Origin: Ailurus styani
Taxonomy: Eukaryota; Chordata; Mammalia; Carnivora; Ailuridae
Reading direction: 5' to 3'
Assembly: GCA_002007465.1 (NCBI GenBank)
Contig: LNAC01000003.1
Coordinates: 11,271,142-11,335,141, forward strand
Length of the DNA: 64,000 bases
Part shown: piece after piece, positions 34,711 through 45,275 of the stretch
How the letters are laid out: each line of letters opens with the position of its first letter
Numbering within the stretch: position 1 is the first letter of the stretch
Translations under genes and position numbers: made by a program
Notes under the pieces: generated by a model
Told to the model about the DNA's origin: nothing
Database searches by the model: none
Seen by the model: only the letters and a program-made list of their open reading frames with translations

Positions 34711-34912
34711 GGGCGCCTGGGTGGCTCAGTGGGTTAAAGCCGCTGCCTTCGGCTCAGGTCATGATCCCAGGGTCCTGGGATCGAGGCCCACATCGGGCTC
34801 TCTGCTCAGCAGGAAGCCTGCTTCCTCCTAACTCCTCTCTCTCTGCCTGCCTCTCTGCCTACTTGTAATCTCTCTCTCTGTGTGTCAAATGAATAAATAA
34901 AATCTTTAAAAA
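34711..34912 (+). mobile_element. Young mustelid-type CAN-SINE
   Basis: Starts gggcgcctgggtggctcagt and carries 'gttaaagccgctgccttcgg', 'cgaggcccacatcgggctctctgctcagc' and 'ctctgcctgcctctctgcc'. Target duplication aaattaataatcac (left) and aatttaataatcac (right, ending 34927). One of the least diverged copies in the window. Confidence 0.97.
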
Positions 34913-35319
34913 AAATTTAATAATCACAGCAGCCTCATGGGAGATACAGCATTATTTCTACTTTACAGAAATTAGTAGCAAGGGACACTTAGGAAAGAAA
35001 TAACGAATGGACCTTTAATGGCAAATATAGGAACATAACGATTGAAAGCCCCATTGGATTAGGTTGGAATTAAGAACAAGGTGGTATGGCTGCTGTGGGA
35101 ATTTATTCTGGCTCAATTGGGACTAATTCAGGAAAATTGGGTATGCTGAATCTGCATATGGGAAATGAGTGGACCTATTTATAAAAAGTTGAAGATGATA
35201 GAGAAGAAGAGACAGCAAAGGACAATGGTGCATGTAAAGATCACAAATCAACACAAATATGAGGAATGGGTCTGGGATGGAGAAAGAGTTCACTTACATC
35301 GAGTACACATTTATGCCTT

Positions 35320-35400
35320 CTCTTTCTAAGACACTTTCCGGAATTTGAATTACTTTTATTTTCACAACCAACCCTCCTAGGTAGGTATTTTTCTCTCATC
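35320..35400 (+). repeat. MIR-like fragment
   Basis: 'acttttattttcacaaccaaccctcctaggtaggta' follows the MIR core order (tcctcacaacaaccctatgaggtagg type). Short and diverged. Confidence 0.4.
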
Positions 35401-35602
35401 TCTCTCTCTCTGTGCTGTTAGGATTTCATTGTTACTTTTTTCCACAAGACTATGAGTTCTTTCTTCCTTGTTTGTTATGTCATAGCTGCTGTATCAGTGA
35501 ATCTGAACAAAAAGCAGGGGAAATATTATAGAACTTGCTCTGCAAAGAGATAAATCATAGTCATCATCCAAGTTTGAACTAATTTGTATATAGAAAATCT
35601 AT

Positions 35603-35796
35603 GGGATTCCTGGGTGGCTCAGTCAGTTAAGCATCTGCCTTCAGCTCAGGTCATGATCCCAGGGTGTGGGATCGAGTCCTGCGTTGGGCTCCTTGCTCAG
35701 TGGGGAGCTTGCTTCTCCCTCTGCCTACAGTTCTCCTGCTTGTGTTCTCTCTCTCTCTCTCTGACAAATAAATAAATAAATAAATCTTAAAAAAAA
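35603..35796 (+). mobile_element. CAN-SINE
   Basis: Head 'gggattcctgggtggctcag', 'ggtcatgatcccagggtgtgggatcgag', (TC)n and AAATAAATAAATAAATAAATC tail. Perfect target duplication agaaaatcta at 35592-35601 and 35797-35806. Confidence 0.96.
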
Positions 35797-35989
35797 AGAA
35801 AATCTACAGTTTTTGGTGAGATGGAATAAAAAGAGGAATGATTTAGTATCTTCTATTTGATGTAATCACATTATAAGAGGATTAAAATTATACTTGTACT
35901 AACTTGTGTAACACTGAACTCTCATAAGCTCTGCAGCATAATCCTTGAAATATAGTTTATATAAATAATTTTATTTTTAAAAGTTTTGG

Positions 35990-36173
35990 GGGCACCTGGG
36001 TAGCTCAGTTAGTTAAGACTCCAACTCTTGATTTCACCTCAGGTCATGATCTTGGGGTTGTGAGATTGAGTCTTGCATTTGGCTCCTCACTCAGCAGGAA
36101 GTCTGCTTGAGATTGTCTCTCCCTCTCTCTCTCAGCCCCTCCCTCCTCTAGAAAATAAATAAATCTTCAAAAA
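35990..36173 (+). mobile_element. Older CAN-SINE subfamily copy
   Basis: Has the older middle 'gttaagactccaactcttgatttc' followed by 'ctcaggtcatgatcttggggttgtgagattgagt' instead of the younger form. Tail aaaataaataaatctt. Target duplication aaaagttttgg on both sides (right copy 36174-36184). An older-type copy with a well-preserved duplication. Confidence 0.95.
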
Positions 36174-36184
36174 AAAAGTTTTGG

Positions 36185-38849
36185 TCAATTCTAGACAGAA
36201 ATCCTGTACCGTAACTTTTTATATAGTATACCAGTGTTAATACATAACAATCCTTCTGTCCAGAATACCTGAAAATCATTGACCTTAGCAATTACATTAG
36301 TTAGGGTTCCAAATTACAAGTAACAAAATCCCAAACTGGTTTGATGAGACTAAACATGCACTATTTTAACTCAAGAAATGTAAGGTATAAATGAACATCC
36401 AGTACAGAAGAAAGTTGGGGAGGTAGCTAAGGCTTAGGAACACCCGGAAACAGGGCCTGAAAGAGTCTATGTACTAGCTGGGCTGCCATTTGCCTAATTA
36501 TATTTTTCTCAATATAAAAGTTATAAAAGTTTTTTCTATGTGGCAGAAAACATGGCTTTTAATACCTTCTATGTTTTTCATCTTAAGGCTTTAAGTCTCA
36601 GAGACTTATCTTGATTAGTCTATGGTCAAGTTCCTAAGCCTGGACCAATGACTTCAGCCAGGAATCACTCTATTTTTATCAGCCTTGGTCAGATTTATGC
36701 TCTTGAACCAAAGATGGTACTTAAAATATGGAGTCATGAAAATATAGCCTTCATTGACAGAACCCTTAATTGATAGCAGGAATTCTAGAAGGCAGAGTAT
36801 TGGGAAACAGCTACCCGGTATAGAAATATAAAGACACAGTGTCCACTTCATGTATTAGTGGTTACTGGGGACTCAGTAACCTTTTTAATGTGGTTCAGAG
36901 TGGTCTTGGCTACTCAGCCTGCAGAAGGCTCTTTTTACAGGTTGGATCTGTTCTCTCCTCCTGTTTGTTATTCCTTCTCACAAAAGGAGGTCTGTTAGTA
37001 TTCACACCGACACTTGATAAAATGAAATCATGTGTTTACTCAATACCAAAGGCAGTGTTAGATATTAATTAACCCTTGTTGTTGCTTTAGAAAAATAATA
37101 ACAAGAGTCCTTTATTCATTTATTACTAAGATTGTAATTTAGCAACACTTCCATTCCTGAGCCTCTTTCTTTGACAGGCAGTGGCCTTTAACAAATATCC
37201 ACAAACAACATTAATATTTTCCTTCTCAGTCCTTGGCCTCTCCACCCATTGTCTCTAATCTGTCTTTCAAATCACATTGGGTCATACAGAGGACACATGC
37301 TAGATGTTTGGATTCTCGAATTACAAGCTTCACAGCCAATTTGTATTTGCATAAAAGCAGACTCCTTTCTCAGACATTAGACACACATAGCAGCATTCAG
37401 CCTGCCAACTTTATTACTGTTCATTTCACCATCCTACACTCGCTTTTGCTGAAGAGTAGCATAAATCTCAGCAATATAAAGGTAGTAGTACCCCATAATC
37501 ACTCATCAAAGAAATAAGATATTATCTTATTCTATGATACACATCAATGATGGGTGTTTGTTAAACAGTTTATGATTTGGAAACAAAGGTAATAAAATCT
37601 GATTGAATATCTGAACCAGATATCTTGAAGGATAAAAACGGAACTCAGGGAAATAATATATATATTTTTTCTTTTGTCTGGGAGTGTTATGGCAGTAACA
37701 GTATCAAAATACTTAGGTGCAAATGTGGTAGCATAACAAAATGCTTGAATAGGGAGAGACTGTCCCATATTTTTTAAAATAGACAGACACAAACACAGAC
37801 TCTATATACAATGTGTTCATATTCTAAGTCCCATTCTATGACTTGCTGAACCAGCTAATGGATTCCTCCATATTCAAAGATTCACACTAAGCCTTTTCTT
37901 ACCAATTTTCCTTCTACTGTGGGAGTTAGTGATGCTGATTGAACTCGGTAGCTCAATAAACAACTTTGCTATCTCAAAAAATACACCCCCTTTGCCAGCA
38001 AGATGTTTGGAGTCATTCCAAGAAAAAGAAAAAAAAAATTCTGGTCAACAGAGAGAAGGGACCCCATTGAAACGTTGGCTCTCCTATTTTTACTCTGGTC
38101 ATAAATCATTATCCACTCTGGCATTGATTAATTGGCCTTCCTCAAATCCTCCAGAATTCTTATGAAAATCCAGGATAAGCACGACTACAATATTAGCAGC
38201 CAACAGGAAGGGATACGTTTCAAACGTTGTCTGGAGATAACAGTGTGTAGACAAAACTGTGTCACATTGGAAGCAGCTTTCTGATTATTTACACTTTTTA
38301 AGTGATTTAGTTTCTTTTGTCAAAGTCTTCATTCACCCCCTTTCTTATCTTGGGTCTACAACCAAGCCCGAGAAAGGTGAGGATGACACGCTCTACATAT
38401 TCCACCTGTCAGTGTTACACCCGGGCATCTTGGACCCATTGAAAATTTCCATGCTAGGATGTCTAATTCTTCAGGGTTTATTGCTAATGATCAAGTTTTG
38501 CATTGGTAATGGAAGCTAGTATCTTAAACAGATTATAAATGGGCTAAAACAGCTGTCTGAATGTCACATACGGTCAGTCTCATGGAGATTAGACTTGTAA
38601 TTCTAATAATAGTTTCAATTTGAGAATTAATAAGCTTTTCATTTGAGGACTGTTTGCTGATTCCTGCTTTCTGTTCGCTCACTTTCTTCTTGCCTTACTT
38701 CACTCCTCAGTGGTTTCATGACTTTCTTGTGTTTGTTTGCTTTAAAGTAAGTTTTTCATTTCATTCTATAGTTTGGTAGTGACCGTCCTGAGTGATATAT
38801 TATTGCTTGGTAAAGTGGCTATTCCCATAAATATATACAAGTATAAAAG
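36185..38849. other. Non-coding spacer with an unclassified old repeat
   Basis: 36295-36720 resembles an ancient interspersed repeat ('attagttagggttccaaattacaagtaac', 'ctggaccaatgacttcagccagg'), perhaps a LINE 3' end, not classified. The remainder has only short open frames (up to 94 codons at 37233-37517) with no recognised domain. Confidence 0.4.
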
Positions 38850-39580
38850 TCTGGCAAAGCACAAGAAAAAAAATAGACCAATGGATTACATTCAAGACTC
38901 CAAATCTAGAGCCATGAACATCTGGACATTCAGGATATGACAAAAATATGGATATGTCTTTATATGGATGGCCTTAATATATGTCACTGGGAAACTGGAT
39001 AATTGTATGGATAATTAAAAATTAATGCTGGGACACCTGGGTGGCTCAGTCGGTTCAGTGGCTACCTTTGGCTCAGGTCATGATCCCAGGGTCCTGGGAT
39101 TGAGTCCCACATGGGTCTCCTTGCTCAGCAGGGAGCCTGCTTCTCCCTCTGCCTGCTGGTCCCCCTGCTTGTGCTCTCTCTCTCTCTTTCTCTGACAAAT
39201 AAGTAAATAAAATCTTTTAAAAAATTAATGCCATTTTACACCACACAAAAATTTAAAACTAGGTGGATTAAAAATGAATGAAAGATAATACTGTAAGTAA
39301 AATGAAAATTTAGGAACTAATCTCTGTTCCATCCCTGAAGTGAATAAAGTTTTCTTAATATCCAGAAGCAAAAATCCTGAGGTACATATTAAATGTGACT
39401 AGATTAAAATTAAATGGATAATATAAATTAGTTTAAATAGTTATATGATTATAGTAAACCACCTAAATTCTAAAATTTTAGAGAATTTAAAAGTAGAGGG
39501 AAAATTTAAATGAACAGACTACTGTTATTGCTAAAATGTTAGGTAAATCGGCAAAATTGAACTTTTTAACTAATCAGAAG
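38850..39580 (+). mobile_element. L1 ORF2 3' fragment, split by a SINE
   Basis: Decayed LINE-1 reverse-transcriptase-gene sequence: 'aatagaccaatggattacattc', 'gccatgaacatctgg', 'gtcactgggaaactggataa'. After the SINE at 39029-39219 it continues 'ttttacaccacacaaaaatttaaaactaggtggattaaa' and 'aaagttttcttaatatccagaagcaaaaa'. Order and spacing fit the C-terminal part of ORF2. No open frame remains; probably an old L1M-type copy. Confidence 0.65.
39029..39219 (+). mobile_element. CAN-SINE inserted in the L1 fragment
   Basis: Head 'gggacacctgggtggctcag', 'ggtcatgatcccagggtcctgggattgag', 'ctctgacaaataagtaaataaaatctt'. Perfect target duplication aaaaattaatgc (39017-39028 and 39220-39231). Confidence 0.96.
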
Positions 39581-39639
39581 TAAGAAGAGAATAGTCAAAG
39601 TATTATCACATGGCTATATTTTAATTCATAAATGTCTTT

Positions 39640-39850
39640 ACAGCTGTGGCAAAACATTGTTCTAAGTACTGTTACAAATATTAACCACATTACCCAGTCA
39701 CATGAAGTGAATAATATTATGGTCATCCCCATTTTACAAATGAAGAAAGTAGAAAGAGGTTTGTAACTCATCCTAAGTAAGGCAATGAAGAGACGGACTC
39801 ACCGAGATATGACTCCAGGCAGTTCAGTTACAGATCTGCCCTGTCAACCA
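39640..39850 (+). repeat. MIR
   Basis: 'cattgttctaagtactgttacaaatattaacca', 'attatggtcatccccattttacaaatgaagaaa', 'tgactccaggcag' follow the MIR consensus order over about 200 bp. Confidence 0.7.
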
Positions 39851-40699
39851 TTAACCTGCATTGCTTTCCTCAAAATTTTGTACTGGAATAGCAATTAACA
39901 TTAAAATTCTTTCCCTTCTGGAAAAGATTTTTTTGCTTTGACTTTTTTCCCCCTTAAACATCTTATATACTTTAGCTATAACAATGGAAAAAAGAAAGTA
40001 AATATTCCAGTTAGTGGCAGTTTAAATATTTCCAGCTTACTAAGGTAGCCTTGTGACAAAAATCCCTACATCTTCTTATAGTTGCAATATATCTCCATTC
40101 TACTCTTTTTGATGTTTTCTACTAATTAATCTATAATTTAATAAAATAGCAAATTAATTCTTATGCTTTTTAAATATGGAAAATTAGCATGAAGAAAAAT
40201 AGAATAAGTACGAAAAGTGAATTAGATGAAAATACATTTGGAAGAATTGGAGTTGGATGAGATGGAATTAATCGTCTCAGTCTCTTAAATGTATAAAACA
40301 TGGAGCACATGTGGGCTTTTAACAAATATCAGTAGGATGAATTAGTGAGTAGAGAAGTGCGCACTGAGATTTGAAGTCTCTTTGATAATTGACAATTAAA
40401 ATTATTTAAAAAAAACATATGAATTACTATTTTGGGAGACAAGGACCACAGAGAGGTAAGTAGTGTGCTTAGAAAAGGCCCTTACTTCTTATGAGCCTGC
40501 AAACACATGTCCCTTTTAAGTTGTGGAATCATAGCATATTAGTTTGGAAAGGTCTTTGTCTATCATCTAATCGAAAACCCATTATCCTTGTTCTCCATTA
40601 TATTATACTCCTGACAAGTAAGAAGTCATGCACTTTGAAGAGCTCTGGAAGTAGGAAAACCAAGAATTCCCAACAAAAATGGTGTAATGGAAAACGAAG

Positions 40700-40880
40700 T
40701 TAATTAAGACTGAGGATTCTTTTATTCTAGTTCTGGCTGAGCCATTAAAGAGTAAAGGAGCAAATCATCTAACCTTGCTGAGTCCACAGTTCCTCATCTG
40801 GAAAATAAAAGAATTGGACATGATGATCATAAGGTAAAATGCTACCAACATGAAACATGCTCATTCTATGATTGTATTTT
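40700..40880 (-). repeat. MIR, antisense
   Basis: 'agttctggctgagccattaa', 'gcaaatcatctaaccttgctgagtccacagttcctcatctggaaaataaaagaattggac' is the antisense MIR order (lose-weight, cctcatctgtaaaatgggg-type core). Confidence 0.6.
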
Positions 40881-42505
40881 TGGGGGTAGATTTTCACTAT
40901 AAAAATCCTATAGTCAACCAATATTGGACTCTGTATAATTGTCACAAAAAATTTTGTGATAAGCCTTCAAGAAGTAATTATTCTTTGTTTTGGATATTTC
41001 TTGCATCATAACAAGCCACCTACAAATATTAGTGGCAAAAAATCCAAAACAAAAAATAAAATCATAAATTTTCATCATGATTTGCAAGTTGGACAGAGCT
41101 TGCCAATCATCAGCTTGTCTGTTCTATTTGGCGTCTGCAGGAGGGGTCCAAAGACTGATTGCACAAGTGTTGTTCACTCAGACGTCTGGTAGTTTTATTC
41201 TGACTTGATTTAAACCTCATCCTGTGCTGGTGGCCAGAACATTTACATGTGATCTTTCCAGTAGATCTTTGATCTACTTCTGAGAAGAAAGTTACTAAAA
41301 TTCCAGTGAATTCAAGGGGAGAGGAATCAATCTCCACCTTCATTAAGTCTTCTATGGATTTGAGTACTAATATCATAACCCCTTAAATTTTATCTTTTCT
41401 TTGCTAAATATACCCATCAGTTTCTTTGAACTTTTCTATCAGAATACATTTTGGGTTTCCCACACCATCTTTCTGACTTCAAAAACTATCCTTTTAACAT
41501 CTATGTTAAATGACACTGCTCCTCTCAAAATTATGAAGCAGTAGCTCTGAAAATATGAATCTGAGACCCTTGGGGGTCACTAAGATCTTTTGAGAATGGG
41601 TCTGCAATGTTAAAACTACATTTTAATAAAACGAAGACATTATTTTAATTTTTCACTCTCATTCTCTTTGTATTTAGAAAAAGGTAAAATCATAACTGTC
41701 TTTTGGATATAAAGTGATCATGCACTTANTGAAGACATTATTTTAATTTTTCACTCTCATTCTCTTTGTTTGTATTTAGAAAAAGGTAAAATCATAACTG
41801 TCTTTTGGATATAAAGTGATCATGCACTTAAGATGTTACTTTGTTCATTAAACTGATAGAACCAGGCATGTGAGGGAATTGGTTTAAAAGAAAAGTCAAA
41901 AAGCCCAAATTTTATAAGGGGCAAAGGAATGTTGAAATGAACTGCAAACAGAGGTGTTTTTCTCCACAGGGTTCAGGGGAGGATATTTGAACTTCTACCA
42001 AAAAAGACAGGCTTTATACATCTTTCAGGCACCCACAACTACCTACAGAATGGTAAATAGTTCCCACAGAATCAGGATCTGAGAAGGTGGACAGGTGTGT
42101 CACAGACAATGCCTAGATAGATGCTCTACTAAAGCACAATAGAACACTAGGGGTTTTTTCTATATCACAACAAATTGAATACAAAAGCAGATGTGAGAAT
42201 TCATCTTCCATGAAGCCAAACACTAAAGAAATCTGTAAAGTGTAAAAGAAGGCACCACTTCTCACATTTTTTTTGTTTTGAAAGTATAGTTATTGTCATA
42301 AAATATCTTCACATATAATGGGTCTATTATTATATAAGTGAATTACTTAACACTTATTTATTCTTGGATTTAACTTCTAATACAATAAATATTGATTAGT
42401 ACAACCAATGTGAACAAAAAGGTCTTCCTATCCTCAATAAATATTAACAATATAAAGGATTCCGAGGCAAAAATGAGAGAATCACTACTTTAAGATCTTT
42501 GATTA
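40881..42505. other. Non-coding spacer with one false duplication
   Basis: No exon or RNA gene recognised. 41633-41830 contains a single-N join with duplicated flanks. The rest is unclassified AT-rich DNA. Confidence 0.4.
41729..41729. other. Single-base gap with ~98-bp duplicated flanks
   Basis: 41633-41728 (96 bp) and 41731-41830 (100 bp) are the same sequence. The right copy has an extra 4 bases (ctttgtttgtattt against ctttgtattt). This is best read as two unmerged alleles joined end to end. Confidence 0.9.
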
Positions 42506-43280
42506 TGAAGGGCGTCAGAGTATGTTATACCGAAATAGGCCATTTTGGTATAAGGATTATTTTGAACCAAAAGTAATTGAGAATCAATATATTCAGGAAG
42601 AGTTTTCTGTTGCCCCCTCACCATCAAAAGCAGAGCAGGGCATCAGTCCCCCTTTGTGAAGGTGTTCCCTCCCCTGACCCTCCATTCCCCACCTCCCACC
42701 TTCCTACCCCACCTGAACCAGGAAGAGGACCAACAACACCAAGAAAAGCTTGCATGTACAAACTTTACTGAAATTACCCTTATCTTCCATTAGTTCTTCC
42801 ATGTATTTCCTCATCACTCCCCGTGATTTCCTGTTCTGTGAAGCCCAAATCTCCTCTCCTTTGTTGTTGTTTTATTGTTGTTGTTTTTAAAGATTTTATT
42901 TATTTTTTTGACAAAGAGAGAGACAGTGAGAGAGGGAACACAAGCAGAGTGAGTGGCAGAGGGAGAAGCAGGCTTCCTGCTGAGCAGGGAGCCCGAAGCA
43001 GGGCTCCGTCCCAGGACCCTGGGATCGTGACCTGAGCCGAAGGCAGACGCTTAATGACTGAGCCACCCAGGCGCCCCTCCTCTTCTTTGTTGGAAAGGTA
43101 TATAAGCTCCCAAGTGTAACCACTTCTTTGAGTTCACTTTTCAGTGTACTCCTGTGCATGTGAAATACTAATAAAAATCATTTGCCTTTTCTCTTGTCAA
43201 TCTGTCTTTTGTTGGTTTAATTCACAGGCCTTTAGTCATTGAGCTTAAGAGGGTAGAGGAAAAGCTTTTCCTCTCTGATA
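42506..43280 (+). mobile_element. Class I (MER4-like) solo LTR
   Basis: Starts 'tgaagggcgtcagagtatgttataccgaaataggccattttggtataagg', an order I associate with MER4-type LTRs. A TATA box (TATATAAGCTCCC, 43099 on) is followed by 'ttcacttttcagtgtactcc', the poly(A) signal AATAAA at 43170-43175 and U5 'catttgccttttctcttgtcaatctgtcttttgt'. An antisense CAN-SINE sits between the upstream U3 and the TATA box. No internal sequence was found on either side, so it is a solo LTR. Confidence 0.8.
42885..43077 (-). mobile_element. CAN-SINE, antisense, inside a solo LTR
   Basis: Reversed tail 'ttttaaagattttatttatttt', GA-rich part, 'ctgctgagcagggagcccga', 'ccctgggatcgtgacctgagccgaaggcaga', reversed head 'tgagccacccaggcgcccc'. 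Flanks 'tctcctttgttg' and 'cttctttgttgg' are a probable decayed target duplication. The SINE lies just upstream of the LTR's TATA box. Confidence 0.95.
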
Positions 43281-43756
43281 CTTATTCTTTTTCATAGTAA
43301 ATTCATGGACAGTTGAACTCCAGACATCCTGTATGGCAGTTTTTCCTGATGATCTAAATTTACCAATTGAATAATTCTATTAAAACTAGATACAGTCTGA
43401 GCTTTTCTTAGAAATCGATATAGGTTCTCAATGAGTAACATATTCTCCACTGAGGTCTTGACATCTTTCATTCAACATTCCTTTTGGTAATCTTTCTTGA
43501 TATTGATGTCAAGATCCATTGCTCTGTACCTGCAAGAATTCAAGCTTTGGCGCTTTAAAGAAAAATGGGATTATATTTTATCATCTCCAGTCTTTTGGTA
43601 CCTCTTTCATTTTCTGGCCCTTTTGATAGTAGTGTCACCAACTAGACCCCAAAATATGACCTTTACTGCCTACCTGCTTGTGCCCACTAACCTTCGTTCC
43701 ACATTTTTTCTTAAAATCTTCTTTTTAGCTCTTAACTCAGCAAAAGACTCGACAGC

Positions 43757-43934
43757 ATAGCATCCCTTGATGGAAAGTGGAACTACCCCTCAAGCAATAA
43801 CAATCACCCCGATGAAGAGCTCTGGTGACCCAGACCACCCTGACCAGTTTGAGCTCAACCCCAACCCATGCCTGCACAGATGGACCATGACATGACCCAT
43901 CGGGTGACTGACAGCCACCTTTACCTCATTATAA
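43757..43934 (+). repeat. Unclassified LTR-like repeat, left part
   Basis: 'ttgatggaaagtggaactacccctcaagcaataacaatcaccccgatgaag...' looks like the 5' part of an old LTR-type element that resumes after the nested LTR at about 44381. Identity is uncertain. Confidence 0.4.
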
Positions 43935-44380
43935 TGTTTCAGGATTTCTCTCCTTTTAGTGCCGGGGTTTTTGGTCATGCCACTTCAAAGAATGAAGAGG
44001 TAGATCAGACAAAGTATGGTGAGCAGCAAAGCAAAGTTTATTGGGCAAAACTCTTGAAGAAGGAGGAGACCCGAGAGGTTTCCCGTGGGAGTTTCTAAGT
44101 CTAGGGGTTTTTATGAGAATGTTGGTGGGTTGTTTAATGTGATTAACCCTCCACCCACCTGTCACCCAATCAGGATCTTGTCCAAGTGCTCATCTGCCTA
44201 TCAGGTAGCTGTTTATATGGGAAAGGGTGGAGGACTCCTTCCAGGGAGGTGTAGAATAACAGGATGGGTTCTTTCTCCTTCTAAGGATGGCTTCCTCTTA
44301 GGACTGGGTCCCTTGTCCTTGCTCGCCTCCATTAATAATACTAAAATCTCCACCCAAGAAGGAGCACAAACCGCGTTTAC
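43935..44380 (-). mobile_element. Solo ERV LTR, antisense, nested
   Basis: On the minus strand there is a TATA-like 'ctcataaaaacccc' (plus 44102-44117 region), then 'gaaacctctcgggtctcctcc', the poly(A) signal AATAAA (plus TTTATT, 44037-44042), 'ctttgctttgctgctcacc' and the end ...CTGAAACA next to ATAA. A short duplication ATAA flanks both sides (43931-43934 and 44381-44384). The U3 start reads GTAAACG rather than TG, so one terminal base may have mutated. Class I type, subfamily unknown. Confidence 0.7.
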
Positions 44381-44640
44381 ATAACATACAATGTATGTAT
44401 GCTATGTCTCCTCAAGGCACATGCATGACCTTATGCCTGCGTCTATATACAACGACAAAACTTCCCTTTCTGAATATTCATCCTAACCCTAAATCAAAAA
44501 GGCCCACCCTTGTTCGGGGAGTCACAGTTTTGGAAGTCATTCCCTGTGATCTCCTTATTTGCTGCAAATAAAGTTTTCTGTGTGTGACAGTTCCACCTGG
44601 TGCAGTTTCCATCTGTGATGCACTAAGGAACGAACTCCTG
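44381..44640 (+). repeat. Unclassified LTR-like repeat, right part with poly(A) signal
   Basis: 'ggcccacccttgttcggggagtcacagttttggaagtcattccctgtgatctcc...' leads to AATAAA at 44567-44572 and 'gttttctgtgtgtgacagttccacc'. It resembles the R-U5 part of an old LTR, presumably continuing 43757-43934. Confidence 0.5.
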
Positions 44641-45104
44641 TTAGTTCAGTTATAGTGGTCCAACTACCTTTCCTGATTAAAAGTAATTTCTATAATTAGA
44701 GTTCTATAATTAGAGTTCATTCCATTGTCAAAGATTAGCCTTGAGTAAATATTTAGTGAGTAATTCAGTTTACTTTAGGCATGGCATTTTAGTCTTATCT
44801 GTACTCTTGATGACCTACTAAGGTTGCCTTCCCCATCTTTCAGATGATTTCAGATCTGGACCATTGTATTCTCTTTCATCTCCTGCCTCCCCCTCTCTTT
44901 AATTAATTAATTTATTATTTTTTTGGTCTATGGAATATTCCTTGTTCCCTTAGAACAGTGATTTTTGAAGTATGATACCATATCAGAATATACGCTTGTT
45001 TAGCTTGCTAAAAAAACACACATATCTAGACAACAACTACTATATCAGAATGTCTGGTTTGAGTTAGATTTCTGTCATTTGTAACCCACAGATTTTTAAC
45101 TGAC

Positions 45105-45275
45105 ATTCTTGTAACAGTAAACCTTTCATGAGTTTTAACTATCTTACTCATTTAGTCCTCATAAAACCTTGTTAGCCCTATTTTATGATTTAAGACGCTA
45201 AAGAACTAGCTCAAGTTCACAGAGCCAGTAATTATCAGAGTTGGGAATCAATCAGAGCTGTATTTATTTGTTTTT
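45105..45275 (+). repeat. MIR
   Basis: 'aaccttgttagccctattttatgatttaagacgctaaagaactagctcaagttcacagagccagtaattatcagagttggga' matches the MIR 3' half order. Confidence 0.6.
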
